From Cellvibrionaceae bacterium (GTDB taxonomy: Bacteria; Pseudomonadota; Gammaproteobacteria; Pseudomonadales; Cellvibrionaceae): a stretch of 64,000 bases of DNA. This document shows, in pieces, positions 1-8,693 of the stretch. Below the pieces are notes generated by a model. The model was not told the DNA's origin. It worked only from the letters and a program-made list of their open reading frames with translations, and did no database searches. The position numbers and the translations under genes were made by a program. How positions within the stretch are numbered: position 1 is the first letter of the stretch; each line of letters starts with the position of its first letter. The stretch lies in assembly GCA_002707785.1 (NCBI GenBank), contig PANW01000076.1, positions 145,601 through 209,600 on the forward strand. The letters run 5' to 3'.

Positions 1-1176
1 CGATGCAAAATACACCTTGGCAGCACCAGCCTCTCTCGCCATCTGAATAATTTGCTGGCAGGTCGTGCCACGGACAATGGAATCATCCACCAGCATAACA
101 TTCTTACCTTCAAATTCGAGACGGATAGGGTTGAGCTTCTGGCGCACCGATTTTTTACGCTGTTGCTGTCCCGGCATAATAAAGGTTCGACCGATGTATC
201 GATTCTTCACCAAGCCCTCTCGGAACTTAACGCCCAATTGCTGAGCCAATGCTTGTCCGGCCACACGACTGCTGTCGGGAATGGGGATAACCACATCGAT
301 ATCGTGGTCTGGACGCTCTTTTAGGATTTTAGCGGCGAGACGTTCACCTTGGCGCAAACGAGATTTGTAGACTGAGATTCCATCCATAATAGAATCCGGA
401 CGCGCGAAGTAGACATGCTCAAAAATACAAGGTGTCAAATCAGGCTCAGCACACTGATGAGTGTGCAGCTCGCCATCACTAGTGATGAAGACCGCCTCAC
501 CCGGTGCCACGTCACGAATCAAGGTGTAACCCAATACATCCATGGCGACGCTTTCTGAGGCTACCATGTATTCGGTGCCGTTTTCTGTATCACGCTTGCC
601 AAACACCAATGGGCGAATGCCATGTGGATCGCGAAAGGCCACCAGACCATAGTTCGCCACCAATGACACACAAGCGTAACCACCGCGAACACGATTATGC
701 ATAGACGTGATGGCCGTAAAGAAGTCTTCGGGAGCGGGCTTCAATTTGCCGATCTTTAGCAACTCTTGGGCGAATACATTGAGCAACACCTCAGAATCAG
801 AATCGGTGTTCACGTGGCGCAAGTCAGTGCGATAGATATCATCACTAACGTCAGCAGTATTGGTCAGGTTGCCGTTGTGGGCCAAGGCAATACCGTAAGG
901 AGAGTTCACGTAAAAAGGTTGAGCCAGAGCTGGGCCAGAGCTGCCAGCTGTGGGATAGCGCACATGGCCAATGCCCGCGTGACCAACCAATCGCTGCATA
1001 TGGCGGGTACGAAATACGTCTTTCACCAAGCCATTGGCTTTTTGCTGAGCAAACTTGCCCTTGTGTGACGTAAGAATGCCCGCGGCGTCCTGACCGCGAT
1101 GCTGTAGCATCGTCAATGCATCATACAACTGCACATTGACATCACTTTTACCGACAATACCGACAATGCCGCACAT
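1..1176 (-). CDS. purF: Amidophosphoribosyltransferase PurF, cut by window start
   Basis: First committed enzyme of purine synthesis: it transfers ammonia from glutamine to PRPP to give phosphoribosylamine. The reading frame begins at an ATG (bases 1174-1176) and is open to base 1, giving 392 residues of a family that is usually about 500 long, so the C-terminus lies outside the window. The protein starts MCGIVGIVG; Cys2 becomes the N-terminal nucleophile of the class II glutaminase domain. The PRPP-binding motif [13 protein letters not shown] lies near residue 360, just before the cut. It is last in the run folC-dedD-cvpA-purF, the order known from E. coli and Pseudomonas, with a 42-base gap to cvpA. 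The assignment is secure; only the missing end is unknown. Confidence 0.97.
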   Translation of the reverse strand, partial: MCGIVGIVGKSDVNVQLYDALTMLQHRGQDAAGILTSHKGKFAQQKANGLVKDVFRTRHMQRLVGHAGIGHVRYPTAGSSGPALAQPFYVNSPYGIALAHNGNLTNTADVSDDIYRTDLRHVNTDSDSEVLLNVFAQELLKIGKLKPAPEDFFTAITSMHNRVRGGYACVSLVANYGLVAFRDPHGIRPLVFGKRDTENGTEYMVASESVAMDVLGYTLIRDVAPGEAVFITSDGELHTHQCAEPDLTPCIFEHVYFARPDSIMDGISVYKSRLRQGERLAAKILKERPDHDIDVVIPIPDSSRVAGQALAQQLGVKFREGLVKNRYIGRTFIMPGQQQRKKSVRQKLNPIRLEFEGKNVMLVDDSIVRGTTCQQIIQMAREAGAAKVYFAS

Positions 1177-1218
1177 ACTGGACTACCTCACCTTACTAAC
1201 AGGATTCACAGATTAAGA

Positions 1219-1713
1219 TTAGAATAAAGCTACTATTTTGGACGAAATCAAGCTTCCCAGCTGCCGAGCCCAGTCTTCCATGGCCAAAAAATGGGGGATC
1301 ACTACCGACTGCTTCCACCAAGGATCCTGATTCACAGGAATTAGCGGTGGTAACAACAACAGTATCGCCATCACAATGACTACACCTCGAGCCGATCCAA
1401 ATACCATACCAAACATTCGATCGGTACCTGAGAGGCCCGTCATGCGAACCAACTCACCGATCAAATAATTCACCATAGCGCCCACCACTAAGGTCGCAGC
1501 AAATAAAGCGCCAAAAGCCAGCATTTTACGGACAGAAGGAGTGGAAACAGAATCGGTTAGTAGTACCGCCAAGGCTTCGTGAAAGGTCATGGCAACGATG
1601 AATGCCACCGCCCAACAGGCGAGAGACAAGGCCTCTTTCACAAACCCTCGCTTGAGACCTATCAGGCTGGAAATCGCGAGAATACCAATAATGGTCCAGT
1701 CCGCCCAATTCAT
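1219..1713 (-). CDS. cvpA: CvpA family membrane protein
   Basis: CvpA is a small inner-membrane protein, named for its need in colicin V production; its molecular role is still poorly defined. The 164-residue product begins MNWADWTIIGILAISSLIG and has about four hydrophobic segments, including residues 1-20, a second near 27-48 and two more around 65-85 and 100-120. GLKRGFVKEAL after the first segment is typical of the family. It sits directly upstream of purF in the transcribed direction, and this pairing is conserved in many Gammaproteobacteria, so it is probably cotranscribed with purF. Confidence 0.93.
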   Translation of the reverse strand: MNWADWTIIGILAISSLIGLKRGFVKEALSLACWAVAFIVAMTFHEALAVLLTDSVSTPSVRKMLAFGALFAATLVVGAMVNYLIGELVRMTGLSGTDRMFGMVFGSARGVVIVMAILLLLPPLIPVNQDPWWKQSVVIPHFLAMEDWARQLGSLISSKIVALF

Positions 1714-1808
1714 AGTCTAGGTTCTACCAAGGTTGTACTTTGATGGACGGCATTCTAGCAAAGGCTAGGGGCAATCACCTAGCGCAAAATTCGAATAATT
1801 CACTGATT

Positions 1809-2375
1809 TTAGGGCGAAAATTTAACCACTAAGGTATCTACCTTGAGAGATTTGTCTAGGGTCGCTTTGAGCTTAACGGCTTTATCTCGATTGATTTTCG
1901 GCCCTACGTAGACTCGTGTCATGCGGCCCTTGGAGGTATCTAGGGTGCGCGTGAAGGCGGGATAATCTTGATCCAATAGCTGATCGCGCAATACTCTGGC
2001 GCGCTTCTCGGTATTGAAGCTCGCAACCTGTACCGCCCAAGCTTTGGGAACGCCCCGCTCATCCAGCACCGTGCGATCAGGTGTGGCAGGCGGAGTAGTT
2101 TTAGTAATCTCGGGGGATTGCGTCGGCGTGGAGCTTAGGGCGTCCGGCTCGGGCAGCAACTCATACATCTCTCCGGCAGGTTTAACCGCCTCGATAGCAT
2201 CGTTACGAACTGGGTCTTTAAGCACCAAAGGCGTCACTTGAGGCGCCGGCGGTATTTGCGTGGTGCGATCAACCACACGACGATTCTCGGGCTCAAACAG
2301 CACCGGAACAAATAATACTCCCAGCGCCAGCAATACCAACGCTCCAACCAGCCGCTGCTTTAGACCGTCATCCAC
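1809..2375 (-). CDS. dedD: DedD-like SPOR-domain protein
   Basis: A bitopic inner-membrane protein whose C-terminal SPOR domain (about residues 115-188) binds denuded septal peptidoglycan; DedD helps cell division in E. coli. I chose the GTG at 2375, which gives a start of VDDGLKQRLVGALVLLALG, because DedD proteins normally begin at this DEGLKQR-like stretch and AGGG lies about 8 bases upstream. An in-frame ATG at 2420 would add 15 poorly conserved residues. A single membrane segment (about residues 8-28) is followed by a proline-rich and acidic linker and then the SPOR domain, which starts around WAVQVASF. It lies between folC and cvpA, the usual place for dedD. Confidence 0.88.
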   Translation of the reverse strand: MDDGLKQRLVGALVLLALGVLFVPVLFEPENRRVVDRTTQIPPAPQVTPLVLKDPVRNDAIEAVKPAGEMYELLPEPDALSSTPTQSPEITKTTPPATPDRTVLDERGVPKAWAVQVASFNTEKRARVLRDQLLDQDYPAFTRTLDTSKGRMTRVYVGPKINRDKAVKLKATLDKSLKVDTLVVKFSP

Positions 2376-2461
2376 AAATAGACCCTTAACTGTTGTCGAC
2401 CACAGAAGAAAACACGTCAACTGCAGTAATATTCAAACTCTGGAGGAATGGTATCACAGAA

Positions 2462-3736
2462 TTACTGCACCCATTGCAGCGCTGCGGCCACGGTAAAAAA
2501 TGACCCCATCACTAATACTCGATCATACTCACCAGCCTCATCGACTGCTGCCTGAAGTGCCTCGCCAACCTCGTTGCACACTTGCGCCTGCTGGCCTAAT
2601 GCAGCTAGATTCTCAGCCAGTTGCGGGCCTGTAGCTGCACGTGAATTCTGAGGCAAACCAGCCACAAACCAGTCAGCGACATGCGGTATTAGTGGCTGTA
2701 AAACGTTCATTCGATCTTTGTCGGCCATCATGGCCACAACCGCCAAAGTGCGACCGTGAGGCGGCTGCGCAGAGAGTCGCTCCGCCAACAGCTCGGCCGC
2801 TGCCGGATTGTGAGCCACATCTAACAACAGCTCAACTCCCTTGAACGAGCGCATTTCAGCTCGGCCAGACAAGTGTAAACCCGCCACCAGAGTGGCAACA
2901 TTGGTTGGCAGTTCATTGCCAAGCAATACCCAAGCCTGTAACGCCGCGGCGACACTGGGCAGAGGTAAACTAGGAATCGGTAGATCTTGCAGCTGCAGAA
3001 GATCACCGTCGTCGGTCACACCGCTCCAAGTCCAAGCCCGATCCTCTCCATGCTCATCGCCCTGCATGGAAACATTCATCGACATACCCATGGCAACCCA
3101 GTAGGCACCAATGTTATGGGCGTAATCGGCGACACTTTCTGGCGCCTGTTCATCGGCACAAATCGCCCATTGATGCGGGCGATAAATGCCGGCTTTTTCA
3201 TGACCGATAACAGAGATATCTGAGCCCAACCACTCCTCGTGATCAATGGCAATGGAGGTGACTACGGCGACATCGGCATCGATAATATTAACCGCATCAA
3301 GACGCCCCCCTAGCCCCACTTCCAACACCATCAACTCAACCCCGGCTCGCGTAATAATATCAATGGCTGCCAAGGGGCCGAATTCAAAATAGGTCAAGGA
3401 GGTGTCGCCGCGAGCTTGATCAATACGTTCAAAGGACTCGCACAACAGCTTGTCGGAGACCTCAACCCCATTGAGTCGGATGCGCTCGTTGTAACGCAAT
3501 AAATGTGGAGACGTAAATGTTCCGACGGAGACATTCTGATCAAGGCATATAGCCTCGACCGTGGCGACACAGGAACCTTTGCCATTGGTGCCAGCCACGG
3601 TGAGGACTTTGGCCGCGGGACTCAACAGATCGAGACGCTCGGCCACCCGCTGCACACGGACGAGCCCCATATCTATTTCGGCTGTGTGTAACCCCTCTTG
3701 CCATGCCAACCACTCTGGCAACGTATTAAATCTCAT
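2462..3736 (-). CDS. folC: Dihydrofolate synthase / folylpolyglutamate synthase
   Basis: Bifunctional Mur-ligase-type enzyme: it joins glutamate to dihydropteroate and extends the polyglutamate tail of folates in the cytoplasm. At 424 residues it has the normal length. The P-loop GTNGKGS is at residues 49-55, a TSPHL motif follows, and GGRLDAVN and the conserved DVAHNPAA stretch of the C-terminal domain are present. It is followed by dedD, cvpA and purF. A hairpin terminator separates it from accD upstream, so folC probably has its own promoter in the 150-base gap. Assignment is secure. Confidence 0.97.
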   Translation of the reverse strand: MRFNTLPEWLAWQEGLHTAEIDMGLVRVQRVAERLDLLSPAAKVLTVAGTNGKGSCVATVEAICLDQNVSVGTFTSPHLLRYNERIRLNGVEVSDKLLCESFERIDQARGDTSLTYFEFGPLAAIDIITRAGVELMVLEVGLGGRLDAVNIIDADVAVVTSIAIDHEEWLGSDISVIGHEKAGIYRPHQWAICADEQAPESVADYAHNIGAYWVAMGMSMNVSMQGDEHGEDRAWTWSGVTDDGDLLQLQDLPIPSLPLPSVAAALQAWVLLGNELPTNVATLVAGLHLSGRAEMRSFKGVELLLDVAHNPAAAELLAERLSAQPPHGRTLAVVAMMADKDRMNVLQPLIPHVADWFVAGLPQNSRAATGPQLAENLAALGQQAQVCNEVGEALQAAVDEAGEYDRVLVMGSFFTVAAALQWVQ

Positions 3737-3810
3737 GAGACTCCGAACCCCCCCCTTTTGACCCCATTACCCCGCCGGCCTTGGCCACGAGTAGCTTTTC
3801 TACAGTGACA

Positions 3811-3837
3811 AAAAAGCCCCTACATAAGGGGCTTTTT
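3811..3837 (-). terminator. Rho-independent terminator downstream of accD
   Basis: The sequence AAAAAGCCCC, a 7-base loop, then GGGGCTTTTT forms a perfect 10-base stem. Read on the minus strand it ends in a T run about 50 bases past the accD stop codon. It would also work on the plus strand, but no plus-strand gene ends here. Confidence 0.85.
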
Positions 3838-3886
3838 AGCTAACTTCTACTGCGACTTAGTTTATCAGGTCATGACCGTCTGAGCA

Positions 3887-4759
3887 TCATGCCGCAGGAC
3901 GTTCGGTAAACTTGGCCAACAAACTGCCAACACGTTCACGCATTTCATGGCGCGGAATAATCATATCAATTGCGCCATGATCCAGCAGAAACTCACTGCG
4001 CTGAAACCCCTTCGGCAACTTCTGGCGAATGGTTTGCTCAATGATGTTAGGACCGGCAAAGCCGGCTCGCGCACCAGGCTCAGCAGCATTGATGTCACCC
4101 AACAGCGCCAAACTGGCTGAGACGCCCCCATAAACAGGATCCGTCATGATAGAAATGTAAGGCGTACCTTGCTGCTTCAGACGCTCAATGACGGCACTGG
4201 TTTTTGCCATTTGCATCAGGGAAATCAGTGCCTCTTGCATACGCGCACCGCCCGTCGCCGAGAAACACACCAGCGGAATATCCTCTTTCAAAGCCACTTG
4301 TGCGGCCCGCGTAAACTTCTCACCCACAGCGTATCCCATGGAGCCACCGTGGAAGGCAAACTCGAACGCCACCGCCACCACAGGCAAACCATTTAGCTCG
4401 CCGCGCATCGCAACCAAGGCATCTTTTTCACCCGTGGATTTTTGCGCAGAAGTAAGACGATCTTTGTACTTTTTCACATCCTTGAACTTGAGGCGATCGA
4501 CCGGCTCGACATCAACGGCCAACTCTTCGCGATTGTCTTCATCGAGAAAGATATCTAGACGCTTGCGAGCACCGATACGCATGTGATGATCACACTTGGG
4601 ACAAACATCCAAATTGCGATCCAACTCAGGACGGTACAAAACGGCACTGCATTTTACGCACTTTTTCCACAAGCCTTCAGGGACTTTGCTTTGGCCTCGA
4701 GAGCGCTGTGAGCGCTGTGAGCGCACCACGTTGGGAACAATTTTATCAATCCAACTCAT
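3887..4759 (-). CDS. accD: Acetyl-CoA carboxylase carboxyltransferase subunit beta
   Basis: Beta subunit of the carboxyltransferase that moves CO2 from biotin carrier protein to acetyl-CoA, the first step of fatty acid synthesis; it pairs with AccA, which is not in this window. The 290-residue protein has the N-terminal four-cysteine zinc ribbon (Cys34, Cys37, Cys53, Cys56) and the crotonase-fold body with GGARMQEAL and the GYAVGEK stretch. The start MSWIDKI is standard. Near the N-terminus a tandem 9-base repeat encodes RSQRSQRS just before VPEGLWKKC. It follows trpFBA and is closed by a terminator. Confidence 0.97.
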   Translation of the reverse strand: MSWIDKIVPNVVRSQRSQRSRGQSKVPEGLWKKCVKCSAVLYRPELDRNLDVCPKCDHHMRIGARKRLDIFLDEDNREELAVDVEPVDRLKFKDVKKYKDRLTSAQKSTGEKDALVAMRGELNGLPVVAVAFEFAFHGGSMGYAVGEKFTRAAQVALKEDIPLVCFSATGGARMQEALISLMQMAKTSAVIERLKQQGTPYISIMTDPVYGGVSASLALLGDINAAEPGARAGFAGPNIIEQTIRQKLPKGFQRSEFLLDHGAIDMIIPRHEMRERVGSLLAKFTERPAA

Positions 4760-4845
4760 AGTGTCAGGTCTCTATCATGGTGTCGTGTCGTGCACGCCAC
4801 TCTTGCGAATGTGCTATGGAGGCCAACATCTTAACCTCCACACCA

Positions 4846-5661
4846 TTAACTTTTCAGCTCATCCAATCCTTCGCGAATTGGACGAATTAGATCCACCACG
4901 GCATCGGCGATGTCTTCTGCCGGCTGCTCAGCCAATGCCCCCATCTTATCAACCAACAAGCTGCCTACAACCGCACCGTCGGCAGTTTTGGCAATTGCCT
5001 TAGCGGTTTGTGCATCTTTGATACCGAATCCTACGCAAATAGGCAAATCAGTCAATTGACGCAGCTCTGCCAATTTTGCTTCTACCGAGCCCACATCCAG
5101 ATGGCCAGCTCCCGTGACACCTTTCAGAGACACGTAATAGAGAAAACCACCGGCCAAATTCGCAATCTGCTGAGCTCGATCTTTGGTGGTGGTAGGAGCG
5201 ATCAAAAAGATGTTCTCAATACCCACCTTTTTAAGCTGTTCATTTAACGGCTCGGCCTCTTCTGGAGGTAAATCCACAGTCAGCAAACCATCTCCCCCCG
5301 CCTCTGAAGCTCTCTGTGCGAAGACTTCATAGCCCATACGCTCAACGGGGTTGGCATAGCCCATTAATACGACAGGCGTGTCATTATTGGTTTCACGAAA
5401 GGCCTTGACCACGGCCATTGTAGACTTCAATGACGTCTTATTGGCCAATGCACGCTCGTGCCCCAACGCAATCACGGGACCTTCGGCCATGGGGTCGGAA
5501 AATGGCACACCCAGCTCAATAATATCCACTCCTGAAGCGACCATTTTGTGCATGGTCACCAAGGTGGCATCGACAACAGGGTCACCGCAGACGATATAAG
5601 TAACTAAGGCTTTGCGACCTTCTTGGCGAGTTTTTTCGAGGGTTTGATTAATACGGTTCAC
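4846..5661 (-). CDS. trpA: Tryptophan synthase alpha subunit
   Basis: Cleaves indole-3-glycerol phosphate to indole and glyceraldehyde-3-phosphate; indole is channelled to TrpB in an alpha2-beta2 complex. The 271-residue TIM-barrel carries the ELGVPFSDP motif with catalytic Glu49. The position matching the second catalytic acid of E. coli (Asp60) is Glu60 here, in PMAEGPVI. The phosphate-binding YYVSLKGVTGA and GFGI loops are present. Only 6 bases separate trpB from trpA, so the two are cotranscribed. Function as TrpA is not in doubt, although the Glu60 change is worth a check. Confidence 0.96.
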   Translation of the reverse strand: MNRINQTLEKTRQEGRKALVTYIVCGDPVVDATLVTMHKMVASGVDIIELGVPFSDPMAEGPVIALGHERALANKTSLKSTMAVVKAFRETNNDTPVVLMGYANPVERMGYEVFAQRASEAGGDGLLTVDLPPEEAEPLNEQLKKVGIENIFLIAPTTTKDRAQQIANLAGGFLYYVSLKGVTGAGHLDVGSVEAKLAELRQLTDLPICVGFGIKDAQTAKAIAKTADGAVVGSLLVDKMGALAEQPAEDIADAVVDLIRPIREGLDELKS

Positions 5662-5667
5662 GATCGG

Positions 5668-6891
5668 TTATACCTCAATGCCATCAATGGCTGCGACGGT
5701 CAGAATATCCTTGTCGCCACGGCCAGATAAATTCACAACAATCACTTCATCCTTGCCCATCGTCGGCGCTAGTTTCGCCGCATAGGCCAGAGCGTGACTG
5801 GATTCAAGCGCCGGCATAATACCCTCAATGCGAGTCAAATCGCGGAAAGCATCCATAGCTTCATCATCGTTAATGGCGACATATTCTGCGCGACCAATAT
5901 CTTTCAACCAAGCGTGCTCGGGGCCAACTCCGGGGTAATCCAAACCGGCAGAAACCGAATGCGTTTCAATAATTTGACCGTCTTCGTCTTCCATCAAATA
6001 GGTGCGATTGCCGTGTAAAACCCCCGGCACACCATCATTGAGCGGTGCTGCATGCTCGCCGGTTTCAACGCCGTGGCCACCCGCTTCAACGCCATAAATT
6101 TTAACGTCTTCATCTTCAAGAAACGGATGAAACAAACCAATGGCGTTTGAACCGCCACCCACACAAGCCACCAAAGCATCGGGCAGCTTACCGGTCATTT
6201 CCAAACATTGCTCGCGGGCTTCGCGACCAATGACACACTGGAAGTCTCGCACTAACTGCGGGTATGGATGCGGCCCAGCGACGGTACCAATAATGTAAAA
6301 GGTATCATCAACGTTGGTGACCCAATCACGCATGGCTTCATTCATCGCATCTTTAAGGGTGCGCGAACCTGATGTCACCGCGTGCACCTTGGCACCGAGA
6401 AGCTTCATGCGGTAAACATTCAACGACTGGCGCTTAACATCATCCGCTCCCATATACACTTCACACTGCAACCCCAAGCGCGCCGCTACAGTGGCCGACG
6501 CCACCCCGTGCTGGCCAGCGCCTGTTTCAGCGATAATACGGCTTTTGCCACTGTACTTGGCCAACAGCGCTTGCCCTATGGTGTTGTTAACCTTATGAGC
6601 ACCTGTGTGGTTTAGATCTTCACGCTTGAGATAGATCTTGGCACCACCCAAGCGATCACTCCAACGCTGTGCGTAGTACAACGGAGACGGACGCCCAACG
6701 TAGTGAGCTAAATCTTCATCAAACTCTTTCTGAAAACTGGGATCATCCTTAAGGCGATTGTACATTTCCTCCAGCTCATCCAATGCTGGCATCAGTGTCT
6801 CTGAGACAAAACGCCCGCCGTAGATACCAAAATGGCCTTTTTTATCGGGGAACTGCGCGTAATCGATCGATGTCTTTTCTACTTCTGTCAC
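5668..6891 (-). CDS. trpB: Tryptophan synthase beta subunit
   Basis: PLP enzyme that condenses indole with serine to make tryptophan. I chose the GTG start at 6891, which gives [20 protein letters not shown] after the initiator and 407 residues, close to the family length. It lies one base after the trpF stop codon, and GGAG sits 7 bases upstream, inside the trpF 3' end. A start at 6939 would add 16 residues overlapping trpF. The PLP lysine is in HTGAHKVNN and the phosphate-binding glycines are in GGGSNAIG. The tight trpF-trpB junction points to translational coupling. Confidence 0.96.
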   Translation of the reverse strand: MTEVEKTSIDYAQFPDKKGHFGIYGGRFVSETLMPALDELEEMYNRLKDDPSFQKEFDEDLAHYVGRPSPLYYAQRWSDRLGGAKIYLKREDLNHTGAHKVNNTIGQALLAKYSGKSRIIAETGAGQHGVASATVAARLGLQCEVYMGADDVKRQSLNVYRMKLLGAKVHAVTSGSRTLKDAMNEAMRDWVTNVDDTFYIIGTVAGPHPYPQLVRDFQCVIGREAREQCLEMTGKLPDALVACVGGGSNAIGLFHPFLEDEDVKIYGVEAGGHGVETGEHAAPLNDGVPGVLHGNRTYLMEDEDGQIIETHSVSAGLDYPGVGPEHAWLKDIGRAEYVAINDDEAMDAFRDLTRIEGIMPALESSHALAYAAKLAPTMGKDEVIVVNLSGRGDKDILTVAAIDGIEV

Positions 6892-6892
6892 T

Positions 6893-7519
6893 TTATTTCT
6901 CCGCTTTGGCTCGAGCGATAAAAGCTCGAACTTTATCACTGTCTTTCTGGCCGGGCTGAGCTTCTACTCCGCCACTAACATCAACAGCGTAAACTTGAGT
7001 GGACTGGATCGCTTGCTCCACATTTTCAGGAGTCAGGCCACCCGCCAATACGATGGGAACCGATGCGTCTTGAGGCACCCTCTGCCAATCAAAAGTCTCA
7101 CCTGTACCACCAGGGACACCCGCTCGATAGGCATCTAATAAAATAGCTATAGCTGACGGAAACTTCGCCATCGCAGCTTGGACATCAAGACCTTCCTTCA
7201 TACGTAGCGCCTTATAAAAAGGCCTATTAAATTGAGTGCAATATTCATCATCTTCGCTGCCGTGAAACTGCAGAACGTGCAGCGGTACTTGACTCAACAC
7301 TTCGCCAACAAATTCGTTAGAAGCATCGACAAACAAACCGACAACGCTGCAATAGGGGCCTACGACCTTAGCAATTTCAGCGGCCTGCTTGATTGACACG
7401 CTTCTAGGGCTCTTCTCATAGAAGACCAACCCTATGGCGTCAGCACCCGCCGCCATTGCTACACGAGCATCCTCAACGCGAGTGATACCACAAATTTTAA
7501 CGCGCGGAAGTGCGACCAT
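6893..7519 (-). CDS. trpF: Phosphoribosylanthranilate isomerase
   Basis: Amadori rearrangement of phosphoribosylanthranilate in tryptophan synthesis. The 208-residue single TIM barrel starts near [12 protein letters not shown], where the KICG cysteine is catalytic, and has [18 protein letters not shown] and GGLTPENV, both family signatures. The free-standing trpF with trpB and trpA directly downstream is one of the common split layouts; trpE, trpG, trpD and trpC are not in this window. The 141 bases upstream, after truA, hold a possible extended -10 promoter. Confidence 0.96.
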   Translation of the reverse strand: MVALPRVKICGITRVEDARVAMAAGADAIGLVFYEKSPRSVSIKQAAEIAKVVGPYCSVVGLFVDASNEFVGEVLSQVPLHVLQFHGSEDDEYCTQFNRPFYKALRMKEGLDVQAAMAKFPSAIAILLDAYRAGVPGGTGETFDWQRVPQDASVPIVLAGGLTPENVEQAIQSTQVYAVDVSGGVEAQPGQKDSDKVRAFIARAKAEK

Positions 7520-7600
7520 GAGACTCTCTCAGTATTCCTTCAGTCGAGGGCAAACGAACCGCTGGCTGATAGCAGCTTTGCGAGCGTAAACAAGCGGCAA

Positions 7601-7609
7601 ATAATACCA
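7601..7609 (-). promoter_or_regulatory. Possible extended -10 promoter for trpF
   Basis: On the minus strand the sequence TGGTATTAT, an extended -10 form (TGn then TATTAT), lies about 80 bases before the trpF ATG. I see no good -35 at the usual distance, so this is a weak call. No leader peptide or attenuator hairpin with tryptophan codons is evident. Confidence 0.35.
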
Positions 7610-7660
7610 GATTCCACCGGCGAATGCTGTATGTACTATTGCCCAACTCCGCCCCTGCCC

Positions 7661-8551
7661 TTACTTTAACGCACCGATAGGATCGGCGATAAATATCGGC
7701 CCAGGATGCGATATCGGCAAGCCAAAATCTTGCGGATAATCGACAGAGACCAGATGAAGGCCATGCGGCTTGGCTGTCACATCAGCACAACGACGATCCT
7801 TAGCCGCCAAAACTTCATTGATCCAAGCAACCGGACGCTCGCCCTTAGCAATCGCCAGCAAAACCCCCATGATGTTGCGAACCATATGATGCAAAAACGC
7901 ATTGGCTTGCAACTCGACCACGATCAACTCGCCGCGACGAGCAATATGCAAATGGTGCAGGGTGCGCACTGGGCTGCGGGCCTGACATTGAGCCGCCCGG
8001 AATGAGCTGAAATCATGCTCCCCCACCAATTGCTCGGCGGCCATCTTCATTTTGCTCAAATCCAGTGTTTCCCGCACCCAGGTCAACTGCTCGCAAGCTA
8101 AAGCCGGTCGCACTGCAGTATTAGCGATGACATAACGGTAGGTGCGACACTGAGCACTGAATCGTGCGTGAAAAAGCGGCTCCACAGGCTGCGCCCATTT
8201 CACGGCGACAGTATCGGGCAAGAGCGCATTCACCCCTCGCGTCCAAGCTTTCATGGGGCGCTCAGCCAAAGTATCAAAGTGAATGACTTGATTGGTCGCA
8301 TGCACCCCTGCATCAGTTCGCCCTGCGCAGACCAAGGACACCTCTTCATCAGCCACCTTCGACATCCCTACCTCCAGCCGAGCCTGCACCGTATCAACGC
8401 CGCTAGACTGCTTCTGAAAGCCATGAAATTTCGCACCGTTGTACTCCACGCCTAGGGCGACGCGATGCATCCCCTCTGGAAATACTTCTGGCTGCAGGAT
8501 CTCTCCATTGCGTTGGTAGGGCTTTTGAACGGGTGGATAATTCTCAGACAT
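7661..8551 (-). CDS. truA: tRNA pseudouridine(38-40) synthase TruA
   Basis: Converts uridines 38, 39 and 40 of the tRNA anticodon arm to pseudouridine. The catalytic Asp80 is in CAGRTDAGVHA, and FHARFSAQCRTYRY and ANAFLHHMVRN are family signatures. At 296 residues it is somewhat long because of about 28 extra residues before MHRVALGVEYNG. An ATG at 8470 would remove them but has almost no spacing from its AGAGG. I kept the longer form. It follows fimV, from which it is separated by a terminator, as in Pseudomonas. Confidence 0.95.
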   Translation of the reverse strand: MSENYPPVQKPYQRNGEILQPEVFPEGMHRVALGVEYNGAKFHGFQKQSSGVDTVQARLEVGMSKVADEEVSLVCAGRTDAGVHATNQVIHFDTLAERPMKAWTRGVNALLPDTVAVKWAQPVEPLFHARFSAQCRTYRYVIANTAVRPALACEQLTWVRETLDLSKMKMAAEQLVGEHDFSSFRAAQCQARSPVRTLHHLHIARRGELIVVELQANAFLHHMVRNIMGVLLAIAKGERPVAWINEVLAAKDRRCADVTAKPHGLHLVSVDYPQDFGLPISHPGPIFIADPIGALK

Positions 8552-8635
8552 AACTCGGGATCAATGATTAAGGTAAAGGATGCTCGCGCATCAAAACGCT
8601 CACTAGTGCGGCTCACAACTAACGGGCAACACCAT

Positions 8636-8670
8636 AAAAAAAGCCTTGTGCACATTGTACACAAGGCTTT
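8636..8670 (-). terminator. Terminator downstream of fimV
   Basis: AAGCCTTGTG and CACAAGGCTT form a 10-base perfect stem around a 9-base loop, flanked by A and T runs. On the minus strand it lies about 25 bases past the fimV stop and ends in TTTTTT. Confidence 0.85.
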
Positions 8671-8693
8671 TACCAGACTTAAGTAAACGATGA

